This document shows, one piece after another, positions 56,435 to 64,000 of a stretch of DNA of 64,000 nt (its first letter is position 1; each line of letters begins with the position of its first letter). The position numbers and the translations under genes were made by a program. Origin of the DNA: Brachybacterium timonense. GTDB lineage: Bacteria > Actinomycetota > Actinomycetes > Actinomycetales > Dermabacteraceae. The stretch lies in assembly GCF_900258505.1 (NCBI RefSeq), contig NZ_LT984895.1, positions 2,389,721-2,453,720 of the forward strand, read 5' to 3'. A model generated the notes under the pieces. The model was not told the origin of the DNA, ran no database searches, and saw only the letters and a list, made by a program, of their open reading frames with translations.

Positions 56435-56675
56435 CGCGTACCCCAGAGGCCAGGGGTGCGGAAACTCGGACTATGCCTCAGGCGCGACCTACGCCTTGTA
56501 TTCATGGAGCGCCCGCCCCTTATGAGCAGCAGCATCGGAGGCACACCAGCGGATAGCACGCTCAAACGAGCTTTAGGTTAGGAAATCTGAACCCCTCAAT
56601 CTAAGAAGACCACCGGGAACCCCGGTAGTGCCCCAAAGCATCGAATCGAAAACTTGCTACCGACTTGCCACGGAC
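56435..56675. other. Intergenic stretch, no gene seen
   Basis: About 240 bp without a supported frame. A short hairpin, CACCGGG-AAC-CCCGGTAG, lies near 56610. It separates the DUF488 gene from tail element b. Confidence 0.4.
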
Positions 56676-56735
56676 CTAGACGTTGAACTTGAAGTCCACG
56701 ATATCTCGTTACAAAGTCACTCTCTCGTTAACACC
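56676..56735 (-). repeat. EFRFNV-tail element, copy b
   Basis: The minus strand reads VNERVTL, an in-frame TAA where copy a has glutamine, then RDIVDFKFNV and a TAG. The conserved end with a premature stop marks a decayed copy. Confidence 0.65.
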
Positions 56736-56756
56736 ACCAAAAGGAGCGTTATCCAA

Positions 56757-57003
56757 TGAAGCGTTCCGATTCTTAAGCTTCGGGCATTACGCCTTCGGTG
56801 GCCAGCGCGGGTCATCCGCGGAAAAGATCGCCAAGACTCATCTGGATCGCCCAGGCTGCGAACGAAATCGGCGTGAACGACGCGTCCTTTCGAGTCCACC
56901 ACTTCGTGCCGCAGGCCTCCGCCCCGATGCCGCTGCTCGGTGCTGTCGCGGCCACCACCAAACACATCGAGGTGGCCACCGGTGTCATCGACATGCGCTA
57001 GCG
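56757..57003 (+). pseudogene. LLM flavin-dependent oxidoreductase, N-terminal fragment
   Basis: After a ribosome binding site (AAAAGGAG) and ATG at 56757, the frame is broken within a few codons. Other frames then carry FRFLSFGHYAFGG and AQAANEIGVNDASFRVHHFV followed by PQASAPMPLLGAVAATTKHI and EVATGVIDMR. This is the N-terminus of luciferase-like monooxygenases. It stops exactly after IDMR, where the family continues YENPLY. The C-terminal part lies beyond the SulP-MerR pair at 59205-59870. Confidence 0.75.
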
Positions 57004-57094
57004 CATCTCATGGTTGTGACGTTGGATAGCGGCTGCCGCCCGCGGCTGCGCCGCGGTTGCCCCCGACGTGACCGACTGGCCCACCTGAGCCCTG

Positions 57095-58618
57095 TCAGTG
57101 ACCGTTGCCGAGTCCTCCCGTGAGTCGGGCGTGGAACGCAGTCGTGAACTCGTTCATCCCGACGAGCTCGACCGCCTTGCCGTGCTGTTCGTATTTGGTC
57201 TCGATTGCGTCGAGCGCCACGACGGTGGAGGCATCCCAGATGTGGGATCTCGTGAGGTCGATGATGACTCGGTCAGGGTCGTCGGCGTACTCGAACATGG
57301 TGGTGAGGTCGTTGCTGGAGGCGAACAGGAGCTGACCCTCGACTGTGTAATGCGCGATCCGAGCGCCATCCTGTTCAGTGATCTCACGCCTGACGTCGAT
57401 GAGGTGGGCGACGCGGCGCACGAACATCACAGAGGCGACGAACACGCCGACGACGACACCGACGGCGAGGTTGTGGGTGGCGACGACGACGGCGACGGTG
57501 ATGACCATGACGGTCGTCTCACTTTTAGGCATCCGGCGCAGGGTGGAGGGCTTGATGGAGTGCCAGTCGAAGGTACCTACGGAGACCATGATCATCACCG
57601 CGACCAGCGCCGCCATGGGGATGATCGCAACGATGTCGCCGAGGACGACGATGAGGGCCAAGAGGAACACACCTGCGAGGAACGTCGAGATGCGGGTGCG
57701 GGCCCCGGACGCCTTCACGTTGATCATGGTCTGCCCGATCATCGCGCAACCACCCATGCCGCCAAACAGGCCGGAGAGCAGGTTCGCGACGCCCTGCCCC
57801 CAGCTCTCCCGGGTCTTGTTCGAGTGGGTGTCGGTCACATCGTCCACGAGCTTCGCCGTCATGAGCGATTCCATCAGGCCTACCAGCGCCATCGCGAGGG
57901 CAAACGGCGCGATGATCGTGAAAGCCCCCCATGTCAGCGGCACATTCGGTATGAACAGCTCGGGAAGGCTGCGCGGCAGCTCACCCTTGTCGCCGACTGC
58001 GGGTACGTTGATCGAGAAGACGACCGCGGCGGCGGTCACCAGAGCGATCGAGACCAGTGGGGCCGGTATGACCTTAGTGATCTTCGGTATGAAGACCATG
58101 ATCAGCAGCCCGACCGCGACGAGGGGGTAGACCATCCAGGGCACGCCGATGAGTTCGGGCACCTGTGCCATGAAGATGAGGATCGCCAGCGCGTTGACAA
58201 AGCCGACCATGACGCTGCGCGGGATGAATCGCATGAGTCTGGCGACTCCGAAGACGGCGAGGAGGATCTGGAAGACCCCAGCCAGAAGCACCGTCGCGAT
58301 GAAGTAGTCCAAGCCGTAGTCGCGGGCGACGGGGGCGATAACGAGAGCGATAGCGCCCGTCGCCGCGGTGATCATGGCGGGTCTGCCACCGAGGAACGCG
58401 ATGGACACTGCCATCACGAATGAGGAGAACAAGCCCGCACGTGGATCGACGCCCGCGATGATCGAGAACGAGATCGCCTCGGGAATGAGCGCCAGCGCCA
58501 CGACCAGGCCTGCGAGAACTTCGCGAGTGAGGATGCGCGGGGTCTTCAGTGCGGTGAGCACCGACGGTTCGGGCCGGTACCGACCCTTGTCTTCTTTGGT
58601 CGCAGTGGGCAAGGCCAT
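57095..58618 (-). CDS. SulP family anion transporter with STAS domain
   Basis: A 507-residue membrane protein, a SulP (SLC26) transporter of inorganic anions such as sulfate or bicarbonate. It has the VVALALIPEAISFSIIAGVD start region, helices such as GGRPAMITAATGAIALVIAP and the signature LFGGMGGCAMIGQTMINVKA. The C-terminal STAS domain (residues about 400-500) contains RVIIDLTRSHIWDASTVVAL. It is divergent from a MerR-type regulator, with a palindrome in the shared promoter. The pair sits inside a broken flavin monooxygenase gene, so it entered by insertion. Confidence 0.93.
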   Translation of the reverse strand: MALPTATKEDKGRYRPEPSVLTALKTPRILTREVLAGLVVALALIPEAISFSIIAGVDPRAGLFSSFVMAVSIAFLGGRPAMITAATGAIALVIAPVARDYGLDYFIATVLLAGVFQILLAVFGVARLMRFIPRSVMVGFVNALAILIFMAQVPELIGVPWMVYPLVAVGLLIMVFIPKITKVIPAPLVSIALVTAAAVVFSINVPAVGDKGELPRSLPELFIPNVPLTWGAFTIIAPFALAMALVGLMESLMTAKLVDDVTDTHSNKTRESWGQGVANLLSGLFGGMGGCAMIGQTMINVKASGARTRISTFLAGVFLLALIVVLGDIVAIIPMAALVAVMIMVSVGTFDWHSIKPSTLRRMPKSETTVMVITVAVVVATHNLAVGVVVGVFVASVMFVRRVAHLIDVRREITEQDGARIAHYTVEGQLLFASSNDLTTMFEYADDPDRVIIDLTRSHIWDASTVVALDAIETKYEQHGKAVELVGMNEFTTAFHARLTGGLGNGH

Positions 58619-58761
58619 GCGGTACCTCCATCTGTTCAGGGCGGCGCTCTCAGGCCAGGAGCGGAGAATGTCTGGTGGTGCGCGACAACGTGCGGCTTCG
58701 CCTGGCGATAGATCGCCACGGCGGAGGCATGTCCAGTCTCATGTGGACACGAGAGTCAACA

Positions 58762-58776
58762 CTAACGTAACGTGAG
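58762..58776. promoter_or_regulatory. MerR-type operator candidate between SulP and MerR genes
   Basis: CTAACGTAACGTGAG is a 7-1-7 palindrome with one mismatch (CTNACGT and its complement). It resembles the CTCACGT-N-ACGTGAG sites bound by actinobacterial MerR-family proteins and lies in the 197-bp divergent region. Confidence 0.6.
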
Positions 58777-58815
58777 AGTTGTGTCGAACTGAGACGATGA
58801 GATGAGGAGGCCCCC

Positions 58816-59199
58816 GTGCCCGAAGCGGGAATGATGCACATCGGAGAGCTGGCTGAGCGGACAGCTCTGTCGCAGCGCACCATCCGCCACTACGACGAGA
58901 TCGGACTCTTGACACCCTCCGGACGCTCCGAGGGCGGGTTCCGGCTCTACACTGAGGGCGATCTCGGCAGACTCCTGCTGATCCGGCGCATGAAGCCACT
59001 GGGATACTCGCTCGATCAGATGGGCGACCTACTCCGGGCGCTCGACGGCGCAGATGGCGTCGGTGCTGCCGCCGAGAGCGCCCGGCGGGCGCTGAACGAT
59101 TTCCGCACCGACGCGGAGGAACGCCGCGCGAAGCTTGCCAAGCAGCTTGACGCCGCTGACGAGTTCATCGGCCTGCTCGCCGCGCACTCCTCGGACTGA
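58816..59199 (+). CDS. MerR family transcriptional regulator
   Basis: A 127-residue regulator with the MerR helix-turn-helix HIGELAERTALSQRTIRHYD, the wing EIGLLTPSGRSEGGFRLYTE and a coiled-coil helix ending near residue 115. It lacks the cysteines of metal-sensing members. GTG 58816 follows AGGAGG. Divergent to the SulP gene, it probably controls it and itself. The stop lies only a few bases before the resumed flavin monooxygenase fragment. Confidence 0.9.
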   Translation: MPEAGMMHIGELAERTALSQRTIRHYDEIGLLTPSGRSEGGFRLYTEGDLGRLLLIRRMKPLGYSLDQMGDLLRALDGADGVGAAAESARRALNDFRTDAEERRAKLAKQLDAADEFIGLLAAHSSD

Positions 59200-59204
59200 G
59201 TCGA

Positions 59205-59878
59205 AACAGACACACGATGCGCTATCTGTGCCAGCGAGGCCACTTCGAAGCGTTCATGGCTGCAGTGGACGGCAACGGATTCGCCACCGCCGCACCGCTG
59301 GACCGGCAGTAGCCCAACATATTCCAGCCCGGCTCCGCCCTGCCGGTCGTCCCCATGGTGCCCGAGCTGCGTTAGCACATTTCCTACGGCTCCGGCACCC
59401 ACGCTTCTGTCGAGCAAACCGCCGAGGACGGACTCAACCTGATGTCGTCCACTCTGGTCTCCGAGACCAACGCCGAGCCCCTGAGCGAAATCCAGGCAGA
59501 CCAGATCAGTCGCTACCGCGCCGCATGGAAGACGGCGGGCCATGCTTGGACGCCGCGCGCGTCGGTTTCGCGCTCCGTCTTCCCCATCGCTGACGGCGCG
59601 GACATGCAGATGTTCGGCATGCAGGCCACCGGCTCCGATCAGCTGGGCATGCTTCCCGACGTCGGCGCCTCCACCTTCGGTCGCACCTTCGCCGCTGAGC
59701 CCGACAAGCTCATTGAGCAGCTCAAAGCCGATCCCGCCGTCATGTCCGCCGACGCCCTGCTCATCATCATCCCCACCGGGATGGGCGTGGACGTCAACGT
59801 GAAGATTCTGGAGAACCTCGCCGCCCACGTCGCTCCCGCGTTGAGTGGCAACCGAACCACAAAGGATCAGTCATCTGC
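59205..59878 (+). pseudogene. LLM flavin-dependent oxidoreductase, C-terminal fragment
   Basis: The frame from about 59205 reads HFEAFMAAVDGNGFATAAPL, then has a TAG at 59310, PNIFQPGSALPVVPMVPELR and a second TAG at 59373. It then continues SYGSGTHASVEQTAEDGLNL, MSSTLVSETNAEPLSEIQAD and KLIEQLKADPAVMSADALLI to GVDVNVKILENLAAHVAPAL, after which the normal end is lost. It is the other half of the fragment at 56757-57003, and about 100 family residues between them are gone. Confidence 0.8.
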
Positions 59879-59944
59879 TATCCCATCGAGTAACTCCTGC
59901 AGGTCGCAAGCTCTTCGCTTCAATGTCAGTTCAGTGCGTTTGCG

Positions 59945-59972
59945 ATAGTTCAGTGGACACTGTATAGTTCAG
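59945..59972 (+). promoter_or_regulatory. cmtR promoter-operator region
   Basis: Two direct copies of ATAGTTCAG (59945-59953 and 59964-59972) flank the perfect palindrome CAGTGGACACTG (59951-59962). A TATAGT -10 box lies at 59963-59968, which puts transcription start at or near the ATG 59976, so the mRNA is probably leaderless. A repressor bound here would cover the -10 box. Confidence 0.6.
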
Positions 59973-59975
59973 CAC

Positions 59976-60335
59976 ATGCTGACTATTGCTTCACGCCTCG
60001 ACGTCATGAACCGGCTCGGCCGGGCCATGGCGGATCCGACGCGCTTCCTAATCCTGATGGCCTTGCTAGACAGCCCGAGCTACCCGGTCGTGCTTTCGCG
60101 CGACCTGGACCTGACCCGCTCGAACGTCTCGAATCAACTGAGCTGCTTGCGCGATTGTGGCATCGTCGTCGCCGAGCCGGAGGGCCGCAAGACTCGCTAC
60201 GAAATCGCCGATCCGCACCTCGCGGCAGCGCTCGACGCGCTAGTGAACGCGACGTTGGCTATCGACGAAAACGCCCCGCGCATCGCCCCCGAGTGCTCGG
60301 TGCCCGGCTGCGGCGAGAAAGGAGCGGACGCATGA
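59976..60335 (+). CDS. cmtR: CmtR-type ArsR/SmtB metal-sensing repressor
   Basis: A 119-residue winged-helix repressor. It aligns over its whole length with Mycobacterium tuberculosis CmtR, from the MLT start and RLGRAxADPTR. The sensing cysteines C57 and C61 are at the same positions (SCLRDCG), and a Cys-rich C-terminal pair C107 and C112 (ECSVPGC) stands where CmtR has C102. Cadmium or lead binding would release DNA. It overlaps the metal ATPase gene by 4 bp (ATGA) and its promoter holds a palindrome. Confidence 0.92.
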   Translation: MLTIASRLDVMNRLGRAMADPTRFLILMALLDSPSYPVVLSRDLDLTRSNVSNQLSCLRDCGIVVAEPEGRKTRYEIADPHLAAALDALVNATLAIDENAPRIAPECSVPGCGEKGADA

Positions 60336-62224
60336 GCTCGGCGTGTGGATGCGAACACGAACCAGCCGCGGAGATCGAAGATCTCGATCGGCCTTGGTGG
60401 AAGGACCCCGAGTTGCTACTGCCGATCTTCTCCGGCGTAGCCCTCATTACAGGACTGGCGCTGGATTGGTCCGACTTGGAGGCGCCCGCGACGGTGCTGT
60501 TTTGGGTCAGCCTGCTGTTGGGCGCGTACACGTTCGCGCCTGGAGCGATCCGGAACCTTGTCACGAAGCGAAAGCTCGGCATTGGTTTGCTGATGACGAT
60601 CAGCGCGGTCGGCGCGGTGATCCTTGGTTTCGTCGGAGAGGCCGCGGCGCTGGCGTTCCTGTACTCGATCGCCGAGGCGCTTGAAGACAAGGCGATGGAC
60701 CGGGCCCAAGGCGGACTGCGGGCACTGTTGAAGCTGGTACCGCAAACCGCGACCGTGCTGCGCGACGGTACGACGGCCGAGGTCGCTGCGAAGGACCTTG
60801 AGGTTGGCGAGCTCATGGTCGTACGCCCCGGGGAGCGGATCGCCACGGACGGCATCATTCGGTCTGGGCGCTCCAGCCTTGACACCTCAGCGATCACCGG
60901 AGAATCCATTCCGGAGGAGGTTGCGCCCGGCGACGAGGTGCCCGCGGGAGCAATCAACTCCGCCGGCGTTCTGGAGGTCGAGACGACTGCAGCTGGAACG
61001 GACAACTCACTGACCACACTCGTGGACCTGGTCGAGCAGGCGCAGGCGGAAAAGGGCGACCGCGCCCGGATCGCCGACCGGATTGCCCGCCCCCTAGTGC
61101 CCGGGGTGATGATCCTGGCGGTGCTGGTCGGCGTGATCGGCTCGCTGCTCGGCGACCCCGAGACGTGGATCACCCGTGCATTGGTGGTCCTGGTCGCAGC
61201 GTCGCCGTGCGCGCTGGCAATCTCCGTGCCTCTGACGGTCGTGGCCGCGATCGGGGCAGCCAGCCAGTTCGGAGTGATCATCAAGTCTGGCGCAGCGTTC
61301 GAGAGACTCGGCGGCATCCGCCACCTGGCAGTGGACAAAACCGGAACCCTTACCCGCAACCAGCCTGAGGTTACCGGAGTGATCCCGGCAGACGGATTCG
61401 ATCGGACGCAGGTGCTTTCCTTCGCGGCGGCAGTTGAGCAGCAATCGACGCACCCCCTCGCCGCGGCGATCGTGGCAGCGGAGCCCGAAGCGCCCACCGC
61501 CTTGGATATCAGCGAGGAAGCCGGTCATGGCATCGGCGGCACCGTCAAAGGCCGACGGGTACTTGTGGGCAGCCCCCGATGGATCGACGCCGGGCCACTG
61601 AAGGCGGACGTTGAGCGCATGGAGTCCGAAGGCCAGACCTGCGTCCTAGTCACCGTCGATGACGCTCTCGCCGGGGCGATCGGGGTGCGCGACGAGTTGC
61701 GGCCCGAGGTGCCCGATGCCGTGCAGTCCCTGCACGCCAACGACGTGGAAGTGAGCATGCTCACCGGCGATAACACTCGCACCGCCCGGGCGCTGGCTGA
61801 AATCGCCGGAATCGACGACGTGCGCGCCGAGCTGCGACCGGAGGACAAGGCAAGCATCGTCGCCGAACTCTCCTCCAAGACGCCGACGGCGATGATCGGC
61901 GACGGCATCAACGACGCGCCGGCACTGGCGGGCGCAACGGTGGGCATCGCGATGGGAGCGACCGGCTCTGACGCCGCGATCGAGTCCGCCGACGTCGCCT
62001 TCACCGGCCACGACCTCCGGCTAATCCCGAAGGCACTGCAGCACGCCCGCCGAGGCAGCAGGATCATCAACCAAAACATCGTGCTGTCTCTGGCCATCAT
62101 CATCGTGTTGATGCCACTGGCGATCAGCGGTGTTCTGGGCCTGGCCGCCGTCGTGTTGGTTCACGAAGTTGCCGAAGTCATCGTGATTTTGAACGGCCTG
62201 CGGGCTTCGCGAGCGAAACGCTAA
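60332..62224 (+). CDS. Heavy-metal translocating P1B-type ATPase with SPC motif
   Basis: A 630-residue membrane ATPase that exports metal ions. There is no N-terminal HMA domain, only a short Cys/His tail (SACGCEHEP). The transmembrane metal motif is SPC (VAASPCALAISVPLTV), not CPC, the phosphorylated aspartate is D335 in AVDKTGTLTRNQPEV, and TGES and GDGINDAPAL are present. SPC is the mark of the P1B-4 group, and the last helix carries LVHEVAEVIVILNGL. Coupled to cmtR by a 4-bp overlap, it likely exports cadmium, lead or cobalt. Confidence 0.93.
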   Translation: MSSACGCEHEPAAEIEDLDRPWWKDPELLLPIFSGVALITGLALDWSDLEAPATVLFWVSLLLGAYTFAPGAIRNLVTKRKLGIGLLMTISAVGAVILGFVGEAAALAFLYSIAEALEDKAMDRAQGGLRALLKLVPQTATVLRDGTTAEVAAKDLEVGELMVVRPGERIATDGIIRSGRSSLDTSAITGESIPEEVAPGDEVPAGAINSAGVLEVETTAAGTDNSLTTLVDLVEQAQAEKGDRARIADRIARPLVPGVMILAVLVGVIGSLLGDPETWITRALVVLVAASPCALAISVPLTVVAAIGAASQFGVIIKSGAAFERLGGIRHLAVDKTGTLTRNQPEVTGVIPADGFDRTQVLSFAAAVEQQSTHPLAAAIVAAEPEAPTALDISEEAGHGIGGTVKGRRVLVGSPRWIDAGPLKADVERMESEGQTCVLVTVDDALAGAIGVRDELRPEVPDAVQSLHANDVEVSMLTGDNTRTARALAEIAGIDDVRAELRPEDKASIVAELSSKTPTAMIGDGINDAPALAGATVGIAMGATGSDAAIESADVAFTGHDLRLIPKALQHARRGSRIINQNIVLSLAIIIVLMPLAISGVLGLAAVVLVHEVAEVIVILNGLRASRAKR

Positions 62225-62543
62225 GGCTGTGACCGGCAAGTCTCATAAGGGTTAAACCACACGCCAAGCGAACGTACCTTGGGCCAGGCACGTCATTCGA
62301 ATTCTCGGTCCGTCTCCGTGGAATCGGGATCGTCCTTGGCGGCCTGGCCCTTCTCGCTGCGTGCGGGCACGGGGGCCGTGAGCGAGCCCCCCGGCACGTG
62401 CCCCATCCGGTCAAGGGCCTCCGAGCGCTCCGCGTCTCGAACGCAGATCGTGGAAGGATCGAACTGCTGAGAGACCAAGCGTCATTGCAAAACTCTTTCC
62501 GGCCCGCAATTTGATTAGTTCAGCGGCCTTATACCGCGGACAC
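62225..62543. other. Intergenic stretch with no supported gene
   Basis: About 320 bp after the metal ATPase. A minus-strand frame at 62293-62478 could encode 61 hydrophilic residues (MVSQQFDPSTICVRDAERSE and onward), with no recognised family and a doubtful start. It may be a decayed tail. Confidence 0.4.
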
Positions 62544-63310
62544 TCATTCGAAGTGCTGCCGAGCTTCATCGACACGGCCACCGACTACCTGGGCAAAGTG
62601 TTTGACAAAGGACCCCACACCCTTCAGCGTTGCCGAGCCCTCGCCGGTCCAGTTGCCGTAACCGACCACATGCAGATTCTTCACCGCGGTTTCGCAGCCG
62701 CGCATGAGGCGGCGGGATGGACGAGGGCCGAACGACAACCAGTGCACCCGATCAGGTGGTCGTGGTCGAGCTCGCTCTAGCTATCGAGGATGGGAGTAGG
62801 TGAGCTAACCGGGGTTGAGGAGCTCACGTAGATGAGGGAGCGCGATAACGCCTCCGAGGTTTGAGCCGGAATCGCCGCCGAGAATCCGGCGGCAGCTGCG
62901 AAAAGAGAGATCGCGGCCACCGACATCACCAGGCATCCAGCGCGACCGCTCGAGTGTGAACCATGTGACCTCCGACGGCGGTCGAATCGAGGTCGAACAT
63001 CCCTCCCACATGGAATACGCAACGAACGTGCACTGGACGCCTAACCGCGAGGCCATACCGTCGTTCGTAGCTTTCCAGATAGTCGGTGGCATTGCGTGCC
63101 GGCGGGTACTCAGGGTATTGAGGTAGAGGCCAACCGGGCAGATTGGAGAACTCCGCGGCGGAGAAGTGCCTCTGTGAAGGCCACGCGTGCAACCACGCAC
63201 CGCCGGGTTCGCCTTGGTTGTCTCAGGCCGAGAAGTCCACTTTGAAGCGCCGCAGGTAGTATGCCGTAGCTAGGCCGGACGGGCCACCATCGACGGCGAT
63301 CGCCGTGTGA
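62544..63310 (-). pseudogene. ArsO-like flavin-dependent monooxygenase, decayed
   Basis: Three minus-strand fragments in different frames follow the order of an FAD-dependent monooxygenase of the ArsO kind. They are the FAD loop DGGPSGLATAYYLRRFKVDF near 63225-63285, HAWPSQRHFSAAEFSNLPGW and PLPQYPEYPPARNATDYLES near 63060-63190, and the end LHVVGYGNWTGEGSATLKGV near 62600-62660. Frameshifts and stops separate them. Such enzymes occur in arsenic or metal resistance loci, in line with the neighbouring cmtR-ATPase pair. Confidence 0.65.
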
Positions 63311-63493
63311 TGCTCAGCCCATCGATCACCCCTCCGTAGTCTCCCGAATGCACAGGGAGGGGAGCTTGGCAGCGTTAGTAAATAACCCCCATCGCGCTCT
63401 CGATTCCACAATCCTTCAGCGCCCTTGTCGGCGAACGAATGGATCGCGCTTCAACCTACCCCCAATAACGCGAAGCGTCATTGATGCCCCGCG

Positions 63494-63560
63494 TTACACG
63501 TTAAACCGGAACTCGACCGAGTGACGAAACCGTTGAGCGAGATAGATCAAGCGTGCACAG
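63494..63560 (-). repeat. EFRFNV-tail element, copy c
   Basis: The minus strand reads ARLIYLAQRFRHSVEFRFNV and a TAA. The core ACGTTAAACCGGAACTCGAC is nearest to copies e and d. It lies just upstream of the VOC gene at the window edge, about 7 kb from copy b. Confidence 0.65.
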
Positions 63561-63635
63561 GCAGTAGAGGGATGCAGCAGGACGGCCGCTAGCTAAGGAC
63601 CGAGAGCCTCCGACAACCTGGCCTAAACTCCACAT

Positions 63636-64000
63636 ATGACCAACCCCGTGCACCACATAGAGTTATGGACCACCGACCTGCACGCGTCCGCAGCTTCTTT
63701 CGATTGGCTCCTCCCCCTACTCGGGTGGCAGGCCCAGCACGATCCAAATTGGCCACGAGGAAGGACGTGGACTCACCCAAGCGGGGCATACGTGGTGCTG
63801 GAAGAGTCGCCTGCTATCACGGGCCCACACGACCGCATGCGAGCTGGACTGAATCACCTCGCCCTCCGCGCGAAAGATCGAACACTTCTCGATGAACTTC
63901 AACGGCAGTGCTCACGCCACGGGTGGACTGAGTTGTTTGCCGACAAGTACCCACACGCTGGCGGGCCTGAGCACACCGCTCTCTTCCTCGAAAACAGCGA
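63636..64000 (+). CDS. VOC family protein, partial (runs off the window)
   Basis: ATG 63636 opens a frame with no stop before the window end. It reads MTNPVHHIELWTTDLHASAA, then SFDWLLPLLGWQAQHDPNWP, GAYVVLEESPAI and GLNHLALRAKDRTLLDEL. This is a single glyoxalase-fold module (first metal histidine in HHIEL) of the antibiotic-resistance/glyoxalase type. Only the first 121 residues are visible. Confidence 0.8.
   Translation, partial: MTNPVHHIELWTTDLHASAASFDWLLPLLGWQAQHDPNWPRGRTWTHPSGAYVVLEESPAITGPHDRMRAGLNHLALRAKDRTLLDELQRQCSRHGWTELFADKYPHAGGPEHTALFLENS

Noticed and set aside
53473-56735. Reading the EFRFNV elements as tRNA 3' ends, because GGTCGAGTTCC resembles a T-arm
   Set aside because: The T-arm pattern is off by one base, no acceptor stem or anticodon arm can be folded, and the base changes between copies are largely synonymous in one reading frame.
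53473-56735. Calling the element array a true integron
   Set aside because: No integrase gene, no attI and no canonical attC core sites (RYYYAAC...GTTRRRY pairs) are visible, so only a likeness is claimed.
57098-58423. Plus-strand frame of 441 codons in the SulP gene
   Set aside because: Antisense shadow, very rich in Asp and His, clearly not a protein family.

Overview
The window comes from a high-GC Gram-positive genome. GTG and TTG starts, 4-bp ATGA/GTGA gene overlaps, a monomeric NADP isocitrate dehydrogenase and a CmtR-type metal sensor all point to an actinobacterium. The overall gene content suggests order Micrococcales, perhaps a Brachybacterium or Dermabacter-like lineage; that placement is inference. 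No rRNA, tRNA, CRISPR array or intact transposase was seen.

Layout. 0-2 kb: a frameshifted small gene and the 5' part of an MmeI-like restriction-modification gene cut off at methyltransferase motif I. 2-6 kb: a ZIP metal transporter, isocitrate dehydrogenase and a coupled alpha/beta hydrolase. 6-9.3 kb: a secreted small protein, an ABC ATPase and an FtsX-type permease joined by 4-bp overlaps, a bacteriocin-like arrangement. 9.4-13.6 kb: TauE/SafE exporter, DUF488, thiol peroxidase, PPK2 and an amidohydrolase. 13.8-19.9 kb: an island of P-loop kinases, a nucleotidyltransferase, a regulator/MFS pair and an unknown gene. It lies between two fragments of a broken phosphoketolase gene and carries a duplicated structured repeat of about 130 bp. 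20-35.9 kb: ordinary chromosomal genes including a lipoprotein, DUF808, GH92, YeiH, DapA-like, AraC-type regulators, VOC and FmdA/FmdB. 36.5-40.7 kb: a sugar-acid operon (polyol/hexuronate dehydrogenase, idonate-type dehydrogenase, GntP permease). 41-45 kb: a Mop-domain HTH protein, an acyltransferase, a kinase, a phosphoribosyltransferase, an XpaC-like protein and a mismatch glycosylase. 45-52.7 kb: a complete kdpFABCDE potassium operon preceded by four phased direct repeats.

53.4-64 kb is an accessory region. It holds higBA with a coupled kinase fragment, a tandem GNAT gene and a DUF488 gene. It also holds a flavin monooxygenase gene split by a SulP-MerR insertion, a cmtR-metal ATPase pair, a decayed ArsO-like flavoprotein gene and the start of a VOC gene at the edge. 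Five degenerate copies of one short sequence, all in the same orientation, lie between these units. On the minus strand each reads as the C-terminus of a protein ending in a variant of VEFRFNV. They may be attachment sites or gene tails left by repeated integration, and they are the main candidate here for something undescribed.
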